Below are positions 1 through 7,449 of a DNA stretch of 64,000 nt, in pieces. The position numbers were made by a program, and so were the translations under genes. The DNA is from Clostridia bacterium (lineage in GTDB: Bacteria > Bacillota > Clostridia > Lachnospirales > Lachnospiraceae), in the NCBI GenBank assembly GCA_910574255.1, contig CAJTAK010000001.1, forward strand, positions 19,779 through 83,778. The letters run 5' to 3'. The notes under the pieces were generated by a model. That model searched no databases. It had not been told where the DNA came from and was given only the letters and a program-made list of their open reading frames with translations. Every line of letters begins with the position of its first letter. The stretch's first letter is position 1.

Positions 1-1
1 C

Positions 2-3000
2 AGGACTGTGTTTTCCGAGCCTCCGGTGGATATGCTCTATGAAGAGCAGTTTGATACGGCAGAGAATTCCCGCATTTTCAGTGTGGAATATCTTCCGGGA
101 CAGTTTGATCAGAGAGCGGATTCTGCGGTACAGTGCGTGAAGTTTTTAAAGGAGGATGAAGAACCGGAGATTCAGACGGCAACTACCTATGTGATTACCG
201 GAGATATTTCCGATGAGGAATTTGCCTCTATCAAGAGCTTCTGTATTAATCCGGTGGATTCCAGAGAGACTGGGATGGTAAAGCCGGAAACTCTGGTGAC
301 GGACTTTGAGGAACCTGCGGACGTGAAGATTCTGGAGGGCTTCTGCCAAATGGAGGAAGCTGCCTTTAGAGAACTCTATGCTTCTTTTGGACTGGCTATG
401 ACATTCAAGGATTTTCTGCATATACAAAAATATTTCAGGGAAGAGGAAAAGCGCGATCCCTCAATGACTGAGATTCGGGTGCTGGACACCTATTGGTCGG
501 ATCATTGCCGCCATACCACATTTTCTACAGAGCTTAAGGATGTGACATTTGGGGAGGGCTATTACCGAAAGCCTATAGAGGATACCTATCGGCAATATCT
601 TTCTGACAGGGAAGAGATTTTTAAGGGACGCAGGGATAAGTTTGTGTGTCTCATGGATTTGGCGCTTATGGCTATGCGGAAGCTGAAGGCAGAGGGAAAT
701 TTGGAGGATCAGGAGGAATCTGAGGAGATCAATGCCTGCTCTATTGTGGTTCCGGTAGAGGTGGACGGCGAGATCGAGGAATGGCTGGTGAACTTTAAGA
801 ATGAAACCCACAACCACCCCACGGAGATTGAGCCCTTCGGCGGCGCTGCAACCTGTCTGGGCGGCGCCATACGTGATCCCTTATCCGGGCGTACCTATGT
901 ATATCAGGCTATGCGTGTGACCGGAGCGGCGGATCCTACCGTGTCCGTAAAGGATACCTTAAAGGGGAAGCTGCCTCAGAAGAAGCTGGTGCGGGGAGCG
1001 GCCAGCGGCTACAGCTCCTACGGAAACCAGATTGGGCTGGCTACCGGATATGTAAAGGAGATCTACCATCCGGCTTATGTGGCGAAGCGTATGGAGATCG
1101 GTGCGGTTATGGGGGCGGCTCCCCGCAGGGATGTTATCAGAGAGACTTCGGACCCGGGAGACTTGATTGTACTGCTGGGCGGCCGGACAGGCCGTGACGG
1201 ATGCGGCGGAGCTACCGGCTCTTCCAAGGTGCATACAGAGGCTTCCATTAAGACCTGCGGCGCAGAGGTTCAGAAGGGAAATGCTCCGACGGAGCGGAAG
1301 ATTCAAAGATTGTTCCGCAGGCCAGAGGTAACGCAGCTCATTAAGAAATGCAACGATTTCGGAGCGGGGGGCGTGTCTGTGGCCATCGGAGAGCTGGCGG
1401 CCGGACTGCGTGTCAATCTGGATCTGGTGCCGAAGAAGTATGCCGGCCTTGACGGAACGGAGATTGCCATATCCGAATCTCAGGAGCGTATGGCGGTTGT
1501 GATAGACAAAAAGGACGAGGAAGCATTTCTCTCCTTTGCGAAGGAGGAAAATCTGGAGGCTGTCACTGTGGCGGCGGTGACCGAGGATCCCAGGCTGGTT
1601 CTTCTTTGGAGAGGAAAAGAGATTGTGAATATCTCCAGAGCCTTTCTGGATACAAACGGAGCTCACCAGGAAACAGCGGTGGCTGTGGATATGCCGGATG
1701 AGGGACAGAAGTATTTTGTAAGAAATGAAGTGGAGGATGTAAGGGCCAAGTGGCTGGATACGCTGAGCGATCTGAATGTCTGCTCTCAGAAGGGACTGGT
1801 GGAGATGTTTGACGGCTCCATCGGGGCAGGCAGCGTATTGATGCCTTATGGCGGCAAATATCAGCTTACCGAGACGCAGACTATGATTGCCAGGCTTCCT
1901 GTACGAAAGGGAAAGACGGATACGGTAACTATGATGAGCTATGGCTTTGATCCCTATCTCTCCAGCTGGAGTCCTTATCACGGGGCGGTTTATGCAGTGC
2001 TGGAGTCTGTGGCAAGGATCGTGGCCTCCGGCGGCGATTTCCGTAAGATTCGTTTTACCTTCCAGGAGTATTTCCGCCGGATGACAGAGGATCCCCACCG
2101 CTGGAGCCAACCCTTTGCGGCTCTTTTGGGCGCCTACAGCGCTCAGGTTGGCTTTGGGCTGCCTTCGATTGGCGGCAAGGACAGTATGTCGGGTTCTTTC
2201 AATGATATTGATGTTCCGCCTACACTGGTATCCTTTGCGGTGGATATTGCAAGCCATAAGGATATCATTACACCGGAACTTAAGAAAGCCGGGAACAAGC
2301 TGGTGCTCATTTCCATAGATCGGGATTCCTATGATCTGCCGGATTATGAGCAGATTAAGGATTTGTACGGACGGTTCCTCCAGGATGTTAAGGCAGGCAG
2401 AATCGTTTCGGCCTATGCTCTGGACGGAAAAGGTCTGGCGGCGGCCGTCAGCAAGATGGCATTCGGCAATAAGCTGGGAGTTAAGATTGAGCACAATGTG
2501 GATAAGAGAGATCTGTTTACGGCAGGCTTCGGAAATATTGTTGCAGAGGTTTTGGAGGGACGTGTAGGCGAGCTTGCGGTTACTTATACGGTAGTCGGAG
2601 AGGTAACAGCAGGCGGTCTGGCTTACGGCGATATGTATATTGATACGGAGGAGGCCCTTGGCACCTGGACGGCTCCCCTGGAAAAGGTGTTCCCCACCGT
2701 TGCGGTTCCCGGAAAAGAGAAGGTAGAAACGCCCTTATATCGGACAGAGCAGGTTTACGTATGTAAGCATAGGGTAGCAAAGCCCACGGTATTTATTCCG
2801 GTATTCCCGGGAACGAACTGTGAGTATGACAGCGCCAAAGCCTTTGAACGGGCAGGAGCGGATGTAGAAACATGCGTGTTCCGGAATCTGACGGCGGCGG
2901 ATATTCGGGAGTCGGTGGAGATCTTTGAGCAGGCCATTAATCAGGCACAGATTATTATGTTCCCGGGCGGCTTTTCCGCAGGAGATGAGCCGGACGGATC

Positions 3001-3577
3001 GGCCAAGTTTTTTGCTACAGCCTTCCAGAATGAGAAGCTTAAGGAAGCTGTGATGAAGCTTCTCTATGAGCGGGACGGTCTGGCCTTGGGTATCTGCAAC
3101 GGTTTTCAGGCCTTAATTAAGCTGGGACTGGTGCCTCATGGGGAGATTGTAGGGCAGACGGCAGATTCGCCTACCTTGACCTTCAATACCATTAACCGCC
3201 ATGTGTCAAAGATGGTTTACACACGGGTAGCTTCCAATAAGTCCCCCTGGCTTAAGCTGGCGGAGGTTGGGAAGACTTATGTAAATCCGGCTTCCCATGG
3301 AGAGGGGCGTTTTGTGGCTGGCAGGGAATGGATCGACAGGCTCTTTGCAAACGGCCAGGTGGCAACGCAGTATGTGAATCTGGAGGGTGAGCCTACCATG
3401 GACGAGTACTGGAATGTGAATGGCTCCTATGGGGCTATTGAGGGAATCACCAGCCCGGACGGAAGAGTGCTGGGCAAGATGGCTCATTCAGAGCGGAGAG
3501 ATGAAGCTGTGGCTATGAACATTTATGGGGAGCAGGATATGAAGATCTTTGAGTCGGGTGTGGAATATTTTAAATAA
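2..3577 (+). CDS. purL: Phosphoribosylformylglycinamidine synthase, large single-chain form, 5'-truncated by window edge
   Basis: This enzyme converts FGAR, glutamine and ATP to FGAM in step 4 of purine synthesis. The frame is open from base 2 and the first ATG/GTG codons are internal, so the true start lies outside the window. About 1,190 residues are visible; the clostridial single-chain family is roughly 1,250. The synthetase core shows HNHPTEIEPFGGAATC near the first third. The C-terminal third is a class I glutaminase domain with the nucleophile Cys in LGICNGF and the His in NPASHGEGR. Ammonia is therefore made in the same chain and no separate PurS/PurQ is needed. No other purine synthesis gene is visible next to it. 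Confidence 0.96.
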   Translation, partial: RTVFSEPPVDMLYEEQFDTAENSRIFSVEYLPGQFDQRADSAVQCVKFLKEDEEPEIQTATTYVITGDISDEEFASIKSFCINPVDSRETGMVKPETLVTDFEEPADVKILEGFCQMEEAAFRELYASFGLAMTFKDFLHIQKYFREEEKRDPSMTEIRVLDTYWSDHCRHTTFSTELKDVTFGEGYYRKPIEDTYRQYLSDREEIFKGRRDKFVCLMDLALMAMRKLKAEGNLEDQEESEEINACSIVVPVEVDGEIEEWLVNFKNETHNHPTEIEPFGGAATCLGGAIRDPLSGRTYVYQAMRVTGAADPTVSVKDTLKGKLPQKKLVRGAASGYSSYGNQIGLATGYVKEIYHPAYVAKRMEIGAVMGAAPRRDVIRETSDPGDLIVLLGGRTGRDGCGGATGSSKVHTEASIKTCGAEVQKGNAPTERKIQRLFRRPEVTQLIKKCNDFGAGGVSVAIGELAAGLRVNLDLVPKKYAGLDGTEIAISESQERMAVVIDKKDEEAFLSFAKEENLEAVTVAAVTEDPRLVLLWRGKEIVNISRAFLDTNGAHQETAVAVDMPDEGQKYFVRNEVEDVRAKWLDTLSDLNVCSQKGLVEMFDGSIGAGSVLMPYGGKYQLTETQTMIARLPVRKGKTDTVTMMSYGFDPYLSSWSPYHGAVYAVLESVARIVASGGDFRKIRFTFQEYFRRMTEDPHRWSQPFAALLGAYSAQVGFGLPSIGGKDSMSGSFNDIDVPPTLVSFAVDIASHKDIITPELKKAGNKLVLISIDRDSYDLPDYEQIKDLYGRFLQDVKAGRIVSAYALDGKGLAAAVSKMAFGNKLGVKIEHNVDKRDLFTAGFGNIVAEVLEGRVGELAVTYTVVGEVTAGGLAYGDMYIDTEEALGTWTAPLEKVFPTVAVPGKEKVETPLYRTEQVYVCKHRVAKPTVFIPVFPGTNCEYDSAKAFERAGADVETCVFRNLTAADIRESVEIFEQAINQAQIIMFPGGFSAGDEPDGSAKFFATAFQNEKLKEAVMKLLYERDGLALGICNGFQALIKLGLVPHGEIVGQTADSPTLTFNTINRHVSKMVYTRVASNKSPWLKLAEVGKTYVNPASHGEGRFVAGREWIDRLFANGQVATQYVNLEGEPTMDEYWNVNGSYGAIEGITSPDGRVLGKMAHSERRDEAVAMNIYGEQDMKIFESGVEYFK

Positions 3578-3743
3578 AATTTGCAAATATTTCCATAAGC
3601 GATTTATCCTGGCCTTTTACAACATTCCGGCAGTTTTAACAGCTTGTTAAGGAAGCTGAGGACTTGGAAATTTCGGATTTATGAAGTATAAGCAGGTGAA
3701 AAATACACATACTACTTCTATATTTTTATGGAGGTAGAAGAAT

Positions 3744-4064
3744 ATGACAAGATTGGACTGTACCGTAACAAGCTGTATGTATAACAAGGAAAAGAGCTGC
3801 TGTAAGGATAATATTCAGGTGGAAGGAAATAATGCAAAGCATTCCAGAGATACCTGCTGCAGCAGCTTCCGGGAGAGAGGCGAGGGCAACTATCAGAGCT
3901 CCGTGGATTATCCCACCAAAGAAACCAGAGTATCCTGCAAGGCTGAGGAATGTACCTTTAACGAGGACTGCATGTGCCATGCAAAGCATATCGGAATCGC
4001 CGGCGGCGGTGCCTGTGAGTGCCGGGATACGGAGTGCGCTACATTCCGGTGTAAGTGTGAGTAG
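3744..4064 (+). CDS. DUF1540 domain protein with two cysteine-rich repeats
   Basis: A 106-residue Cys-rich protein of unknown function. It contains two copies of the DUF1540 pattern (C-x4-C-x-[YF]-N, spaced Cys, then a small central segment and C-x2-F). The first runs from about residue 5 to 45 and the second from about 64 to 102. The spacing suggests metal binding, but no function has been established for the family that I can name. A GGAGGTAGAAG Shine-Dalgarno ends just before the ATG. It stands alone between purL and a terminator, with no membrane segment or signal peptide. Confidence 0.85.
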   Translation: MTRLDCTVTSCMYNKEKSCCKDNIQVEGNNAKHSRDTCCSSFRERGEGNYQSSVDYPTKETRVSCKAEECTFNEDCMCHAKHIGIAGGGACECRDTECATFRCKCE

Positions 4065-4091
4065 GCGATAGGTTTAAAAATTTGATTCGTG

Positions 4092-4141
4092 TATAGAAAA
4101 AGGCTGTTTCCTTTTCGGAGCGAGAAGGAGGCGGCCTTTTG
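4092..4141 (+). terminator. Rho-independent terminator after the DUF1540 gene
   Basis: GGCTGTTTCCTT pairs with AAGGAGGCGGCC across a short loop, using some G-U pairs, and is followed by a T-rich stretch. It separates the housekeeping DNA on the left from the accessory zone on the right. Confidence 0.75.
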
Positions 4142-4169
4142 TTGATTTCGTTGTGAAAGGGATTCCCAG

Positions 4170-4216
4170 GTGACCTATTAGGTAAAAAGAGGTATAATAA
4201 TGTTGACCTAATAGGT
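4170..4216 (+). promoter_or_regulatory. TetR-gene promoter overlapped by two palindromic operators
   Basis: A TATAAT -10 at 4193-4198 lies 17 bp from a -35-like GTGACC at 4170-4175. Two 11-bp palindromes flank the -10: ACCTATTAGGT at 4173-4183 over the -35, and its reverse complement ACCTAATAGGT at 4206-4216 near the expected transcription start. Their centres are 33 bp apart, about three helical turns. This is the arrangement expected for an autorepressing TetR dimer; binding itself is inferred. Confidence 0.8.
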
Positions 4217-4244
4217 TAATCTTTTGCGAACGGAGGAAAATACA

Positions 4245-4880
4245 ATGTCTGTTAAACTATTAGAGTTAGAGCCACAAAGGCGGGATGCTATTCTAAATTC
4301 GGCGTTAAAAGAATTTTCTATACAAGGATATGATAATGCGTCCACCAATATAATCGCTAAAAATGCCGGGATTTCTAAGGCTCTAATGTTTCACTATGTA
4401 AGTAACAAACAAGAGCTATTTCTCGTCGTATATGATTACTTCTCTGAACTTATCAGAAAAGAGTATTTTGAATTGATGAATTACGAGGAAAGCGATATTT
4501 TCAATAGATTGCGGCAATCGTATTTTTTGCAGATTAAAATGTCTGAAAAATATCCTTGGATTTTGGACTTTAATAAGCTATCACGCCCCACAAATTCCGC
4601 TGAGGTAAACGAAGAACTTGAAAGTCGAGCACATAAAGAAAAATCGAGTTGCTACCCAAAATTGTTCGATAACATAGATGAAACCAAGTTTAGAAAAGGG
4701 TTGAACATAGAAAAATGCAAGCAGCTTATCTTTTGGTCTAATGTTGGATTTGCTGACCAGCTATTAGAAAAAATTCGAGAGCAGAAAAGCGCTGTTTTGG
4801 ATAGTGCTACCATTATTTCTGAACTTGATGATTATCTTGCTGAACTACGAAAAGTTTTTTATGAACTCAACGACAAATAA
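4245..4880 (+). CDS. TetR/AcrR family transcriptional regulator
   Basis: A 211-residue repressor with an N-terminal helix-turn-helix at about residues 8-55, containing the typical ALKEFSIQGYDNAST and ISKALMFHYVSNKQEL segments, followed by an all-helical ligand-binding domain with no obvious relative. I chose the ATG at 4245 because GGAGG lies just upstream; an in-frame TTG at 4224 has no better site. The gene is clearly more AT-rich than purL. It is followed after 16 bp by a secreted M23 peptidase gene, so both are probably one transcript controlled by the paired operators upstream. The ligand is unknown. Confidence 0.88.
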   Translation: MSVKLLELEPQRRDAILNSALKEFSIQGYDNASTNIIAKNAGISKALMFHYVSNKQELFLVVYDYFSELIRKEYFELMNYEESDIFNRLRQSYFLQIKMSEKYPWILDFNKLSRPTNSAEVNEELESRAHKEKSSCYPKLFDNIDETKFRKGLNIEKCKQLIFWSNVGFADQLLEKIREQKSAVLDSATIISELDDYLAELRKVFYELNDK

Positions 4881-4896
4881 GACTGGGGAACATTCC

Positions 4897-5703
4897 ATGA
4901 AGTCAAAAAGAAAACAGCGCATCAAGGTTACAGTGATAATTGGGATTGTCTTTCTTTTGATGTTATGTAATGTAGGCGGAAAACATTATTGTGGAGGAGA
5001 TGAAATGGGAACAGCACAGGAACCAATCGTTGTAGCATTTCCTTTAAGGGGTGAATGGCTTGCACCAAACACTCCTGGAACAAAAATTCCTAGTCATGGC
5101 ACAAACCAATTAGGAACAAGATACGCTTATGACTTTGTGCAAGTAGATTGGAACAGAACAGGCTGGCCAGCATATCGGGCAAGTTTTTTGCGATACCTTT
5201 TTTCGGGTATTCCATTAGATCAATATTATTGTTGGGGGCAAGAGGTATATTCACCTTGCAATGGAGTTGTTGTCCAAGCTCAAGATGGATATGCGGAAAA
5301 TTCTAAAACAAACTTATTTTCAGATACGGTTAATGCCTACAAAAACGCGCATTATTTTGATCCCAAAACAGATGATATACAATCTGTTGCCGGAAACTAT
5401 ATTATCATAGACTGTGGCAACAATGTATATGCCGCCCTCGTTCATCTTCAAACAGGTTCTATTCAAGTTTCTGTTGGTCAAAGTGTAAAGACAGGGGATG
5501 TAATAGGTCGGGTTGGTCATTCCGGCAATTCGTATGCACCACATTTGCATTTTCAGCTTATGGACAGCAGCGACATAACGATTGCCAATGGATTACCTTG
5601 TGCCTTTGAAGAATATGAAGTTTATCAAAACAACGAGTGGAATGTTATACAAAACGGTATTCCGACAAGTACAGACAGGATACGCTTTGAAAAAACAGAC
5701 TGA
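4897..5703 (+). CDS. Membrane-anchored or secreted M23 (LytM-type) peptidase
   Basis: A 268-residue protein with a basic N-terminus and one hydrophobic segment (residues 11-27), serving as signal or anchor. The zinc site of LytM-type endopeptidases is visible: H67 and D79 in the first motif, H183 in LVHLQ and the HxH pair H216/H218 in PHLHF. Such enzymes cut peptidoglycan cross-bridges or related peptides outside the cell. An insertion of roughly 90 residues between the zinc motifs makes it longer than a minimal LytM domain. The start at 4897 has GGGGAA upstream; earlier in-frame ATGs lie inside the TetR gene. The linked TetR gene suggests induction by a small molecule. It is probably cargo of a transferred segment. 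Confidence 0.82.
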   Translation: MKSKRKQRIKVTVIIGIVFLLMLCNVGGKHYCGGDEMGTAQEPIVVAFPLRGEWLAPNTPGTKIPSHGTNQLGTRYAYDFVQVDWNRTGWPAYRASFLRYLFSGIPLDQYYCWGQEVYSPCNGVVVQAQDGYAENSKTNLFSDTVNAYKNAHYFDPKTDDIQSVAGNYIIIDCGNNVYAALVHLQTGSIQVSVGQSVKTGDVIGRVGHSGNSYAPHLHFQLMDSSDITIANGLPCAFEEYEVYQNNEWNVIQNGIPTSTDRIRFEKTD

Positions 5704-5814
5704 GAAATAGGAAATCAAGACCGCATAGCATAAAACATCCGCCCAACGGGAAATAAAAAAAACCGTTGTTGCGGCGGCTGATTATCTGCGCGCCAAAACA
5801 AAATACAGTAGCCT

Positions 5815-5860
5815 AACGGCGGTTTTGAAATAGTAAATTTCAAGCCGCCGTTTTCTTTTG
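5815..5860 (+). terminator. Terminator after the M23 peptidase
   Basis: AACGGCGG and TTGAAA pair with TTCAAG and CCGCCGTT around a short A/T loop, followed by TTTTCTTTT. It can end the TetR-M23 transcript. Confidence 0.75.
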
Positions 5861-5933
5861 AAAAAATAGAATACGGAGGGTGTATTAAAGTCGCCCATTT
5901 TTAAGGACACGGCGGTATCCGGGAGGTATCGTT

Positions 5934-5981
5934 ATGTCCTTTTTGTTTTCTGCTCTGCATAACTTGTCAAAAAAAGCATAG
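5934..5981 (+). CDS. Possible 15-residue leader peptide
   Basis: The frame MSFLFSALHNLSKKA has a strong GGGAGGT ribosome site at 5921-5927. AAGGACA at 5903-5909 can pair with TGTCCTT at 5935-5941, which places the ribosome site in the loop and the start codon in the stem. This resembles attenuation leaders found ahead of element-borne genes, but no peptide family is recognised. It may be chance. Confidence 0.3.
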   Translation: MSFLFSALHNLSKKA

Positions 5982-6051
5982 CCCCTCCATCGGGTTACTC
6001 CGGCCATGAACACGAAATTTGCAAGTACATAAAGAACCGCGTCATTTCATG

Positions 6052-6080
6052 CGCCCGCACAGTACAACGCTGTGCGGGCG
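6052..6080 (+). terminator. GC-rich hairpin, terminator-like
   Basis: CGCCCGCACAG and CTGTGCGGGCG form a perfect 11-bp stem around a 7-nt loop. The sequence after it is only moderately T-rich, so termination is plausible but unproven. Confidence 0.5.
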
Positions 6081-6104
6081 TTGTCGTTTCTTGTCGTTTC
6101 TACT

Positions 6105-6123
6105 TTGGGACAAACAGTCCCAA
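6105..6123. repeat. Element palindrome copy 1 (TTGGGAC/GTCCCAA)
   Basis: A 7-bp perfect inverted repeat around AAACA. Related sequences recur at 6958-6979 and 7357-7378, each in an intergenic region of the same element. They could be protein-binding sites or small RNA hairpins. Confidence 0.6.
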
Positions 6124-6217
6124 GGTGCGGGGCGGCTCCCCCGGGTGCCGCTCCCCGCCGCCCTCCATATCGTTTCCCGGCAACCCAACCACAAAAAACG
6201 ATATGGAGGTACATACA

Positions 6218-6628
6218 ATGACTATAATCAACTTGCGCGACTTTTACTACTGGTACACCCAGGACGAATATATGGAAGTTACTGACGATGTGGCCGAGGC
6301 GCTCCGGGCCAGCGTCCGCTATGAAGCGGCCTACCAGCGGCGGCTCTCCCGCCACAAGGCGCAGTATTCGCTGGACTGCGATGACGGCATCGAGTATTCC
6401 GCCTGCCTGCGCGAGCTCACCCCGGACGAGGTGCTGGAGCTCAAGGAGCGGTTCTGCCGTCTGTGGAACGCGCTGAACAGCCTGCCGGAAATCCAGGGCC
6501 GTAGGATTGACGCTTGCATCATTCTCGGCAGGAGCGTGAAAGAGGTAGCCCGCGCCGAGGGCGTACATGAGGAGTCCGTCCGCCAGTCAATCCAGCGTGG
6601 GCTGGAGCGCATGAAAAAAACTTTTTAA
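6218..6628 (+). CDS. Sigma-70 region-4-like regulator of an integrative element
   Basis: A 136-residue protein. Its C-terminal 40 residues form a helix-turn-helix resembling sigma factor region 4 (GRSVKEVARAEGVHEESVRQ, then a basic helix). The N-terminal part lacks a region 2, so it is probably a small element-encoded sigma-like or DNA-binding regulator, not a full sigma factor. The ATG at 6218 follows ATATGGAGGT. Proteins of this layout accompany serine recombinases in clostridial conjugative elements. The gene is much more GC-rich than the DNA on either side, which supports horizontal origin. Confidence 0.75.
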   Translation: MTIINLRDFYYWYTQDEYMEVTDDVAEALRASVRYEAAYQRRLSRHKAQYSLDCDDGIEYSACLRELTPDEVLELKERFCRLWNALNSLPEIQGRRIDACIILGRSVKEVARAEGVHEESVRQSIQRGLERMKKTF

Positions 6629-7066
6629 TTTTTTCAGATTTCCCACTTGGAAATGATGAAAAAATGTCTCGGTATATGAGAGGAAGTTTTTTCTTCTCCA
6701 CAACTGAATAGCGGGCGGCCCCGAGTGAACGCGGGGAGCCGGGCGGCGGGTGCGCTGTGACTTCTCCCACGGGAGGACGAGCGACCAACACCACCGCCGC
6801 GAGTGGGGAACCTGCCAGCCCCACGGCCACGATCCGCAAGGGACAAGCTGGCCGCTTGCCGCTTGGGGCCGCCGCACAAACAAGGGAACGCCGGGCCGCT
6901 ACTCGCTGTCTTTTGACGGGCCAAACATACGGGCCCGGCGCTCCCCATTTCAAACAAGTTCGAGACAAATTGTCCCAAGGTGAGGACAGGCTAAAGGGCG
7001 GCACTTTTCGGAGTGCTGCCTTTTCGCGTTTCCCCACCAACCAAAAACGCAAAAGGAGGTTTTGCC
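6629..7066 (+). other. GC-rich non-coding spacer in the element
   Basis: No convincing gene: the apparent frames here have no ribosome sites and overlap one another, as expected in GC-rich DNA. It contains a hairpin CCCCG/CGGGG at 6719-6736 and the second GACAA/TTGTC palindrome near 6962-6976. A small RNA or recombination accessory site is possible but not shown. Confidence 0.4.
6958..6979. repeat. Element palindrome copy 2
   Basis: GAGACAAATTGTCCC is an imperfect inverted repeat whose right half, TTGTCCCAAGG, resembles copy 1 (AGTCCCAAGG). It ends about 90 bp before the next gene. Confidence 0.55.
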
Positions 7067-7333
7067 GTGAAACTGACCGCACAAGAGCTGGAACAAATGA
7101 AAAGCGTGGACATCGGCGCGGTGAGCGCGGATGCGCTGGCTGACGTGAGCGGTATGGCCTTTGACCGCACCCTCCCCCGGGAGGAGCGGCTGGCCCGGTT
7201 CGTAAAACGGGCCGTCAATCCCTACTGCTTTAGCGTGGGCGGCGTGGGCGTGAAAATCGAGTTTGCCGAGGGCGGCCCCTCCCTCCAGGAGACGCTGGCG
7301 GCCTTTCTTATCCGGCAAAAGAGCGGGCTGTAA
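7067..7333 (+). CDS. Small element protein resembling DUF6870
   Basis: An 88-residue protein starting with GTG at 7067, seven bases after AAAAGGAGG. Its pattern (LTAQELEQMKSVDI, then LPREERLARFVKRAVNPYCF, then a strand-rich end) resembles a small protein family I know as DUF6870 from Firmicutes conjugative elements; this assignment is from memory. No function is known. It lies between the sigma-like gene and the recombinase and shares their GC-rich composition. Confidence 0.65.
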   Translation: MKLTAQELEQMKSVDIGAVSADALADVSGMAFDRTLPREERLARFVKRAVNPYCFSVGGVGVKIEFAEGGPSLQETLAAFLIRQKSGL

Positions 7334-7356
7334 CTGCTGTTGCGGCCTGCTCCCAC

Positions 7357-7378
7357 TTCGAGACAAAATGTCCCGAGG
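7357..7378. repeat. Element palindrome copy 3
   Basis: TCGAGACA and TGTCCCGA flank AAA, pairing at all but one position. The sequence is close to copy 2 and sits about 70 bp before the recombinase start, where it could act in regulation. Confidence 0.6.
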
Positions 7379-7449
7379 CATCGACATCCTTGTTGATTGC
7401 CCCGGGCAGAGTTATAATATAAGTGTAATGTGATAGGGAAGGAGGAACA

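Larger units (their letters stand above)
5704..6217 (+). other. Left non-coding part of the integrative-element remnant
   Basis: No gene longer than a 15-codon leader fits here. Composition shifts from AT-rich to GC-rich along this stretch. It holds two strong hairpins (5815-5853 and 6052-6080), a short ORF with a good ribosome site at 5934, and the first of three GGGAC/GTCCC-type palindromes at 6105-6123. Hairpin-dense spacers of this kind occur in clostridial conjugative elements. Confidence 0.5.

Noticed and set aside
959..2494. Long open frame (511 codons) on the - strand inside purL
   Set aside because: It is the antisense of a conserved purL region, has no ribosome site and no recognisable domain; the frame is a codon-bias effect.
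6629..7066. Several overlapping frames in the GC-rich spacer of the element
   Set aside because: All lack ribosome sites, overlap each other on both strands and show no domain; GC-rich DNA readily gives such frames.
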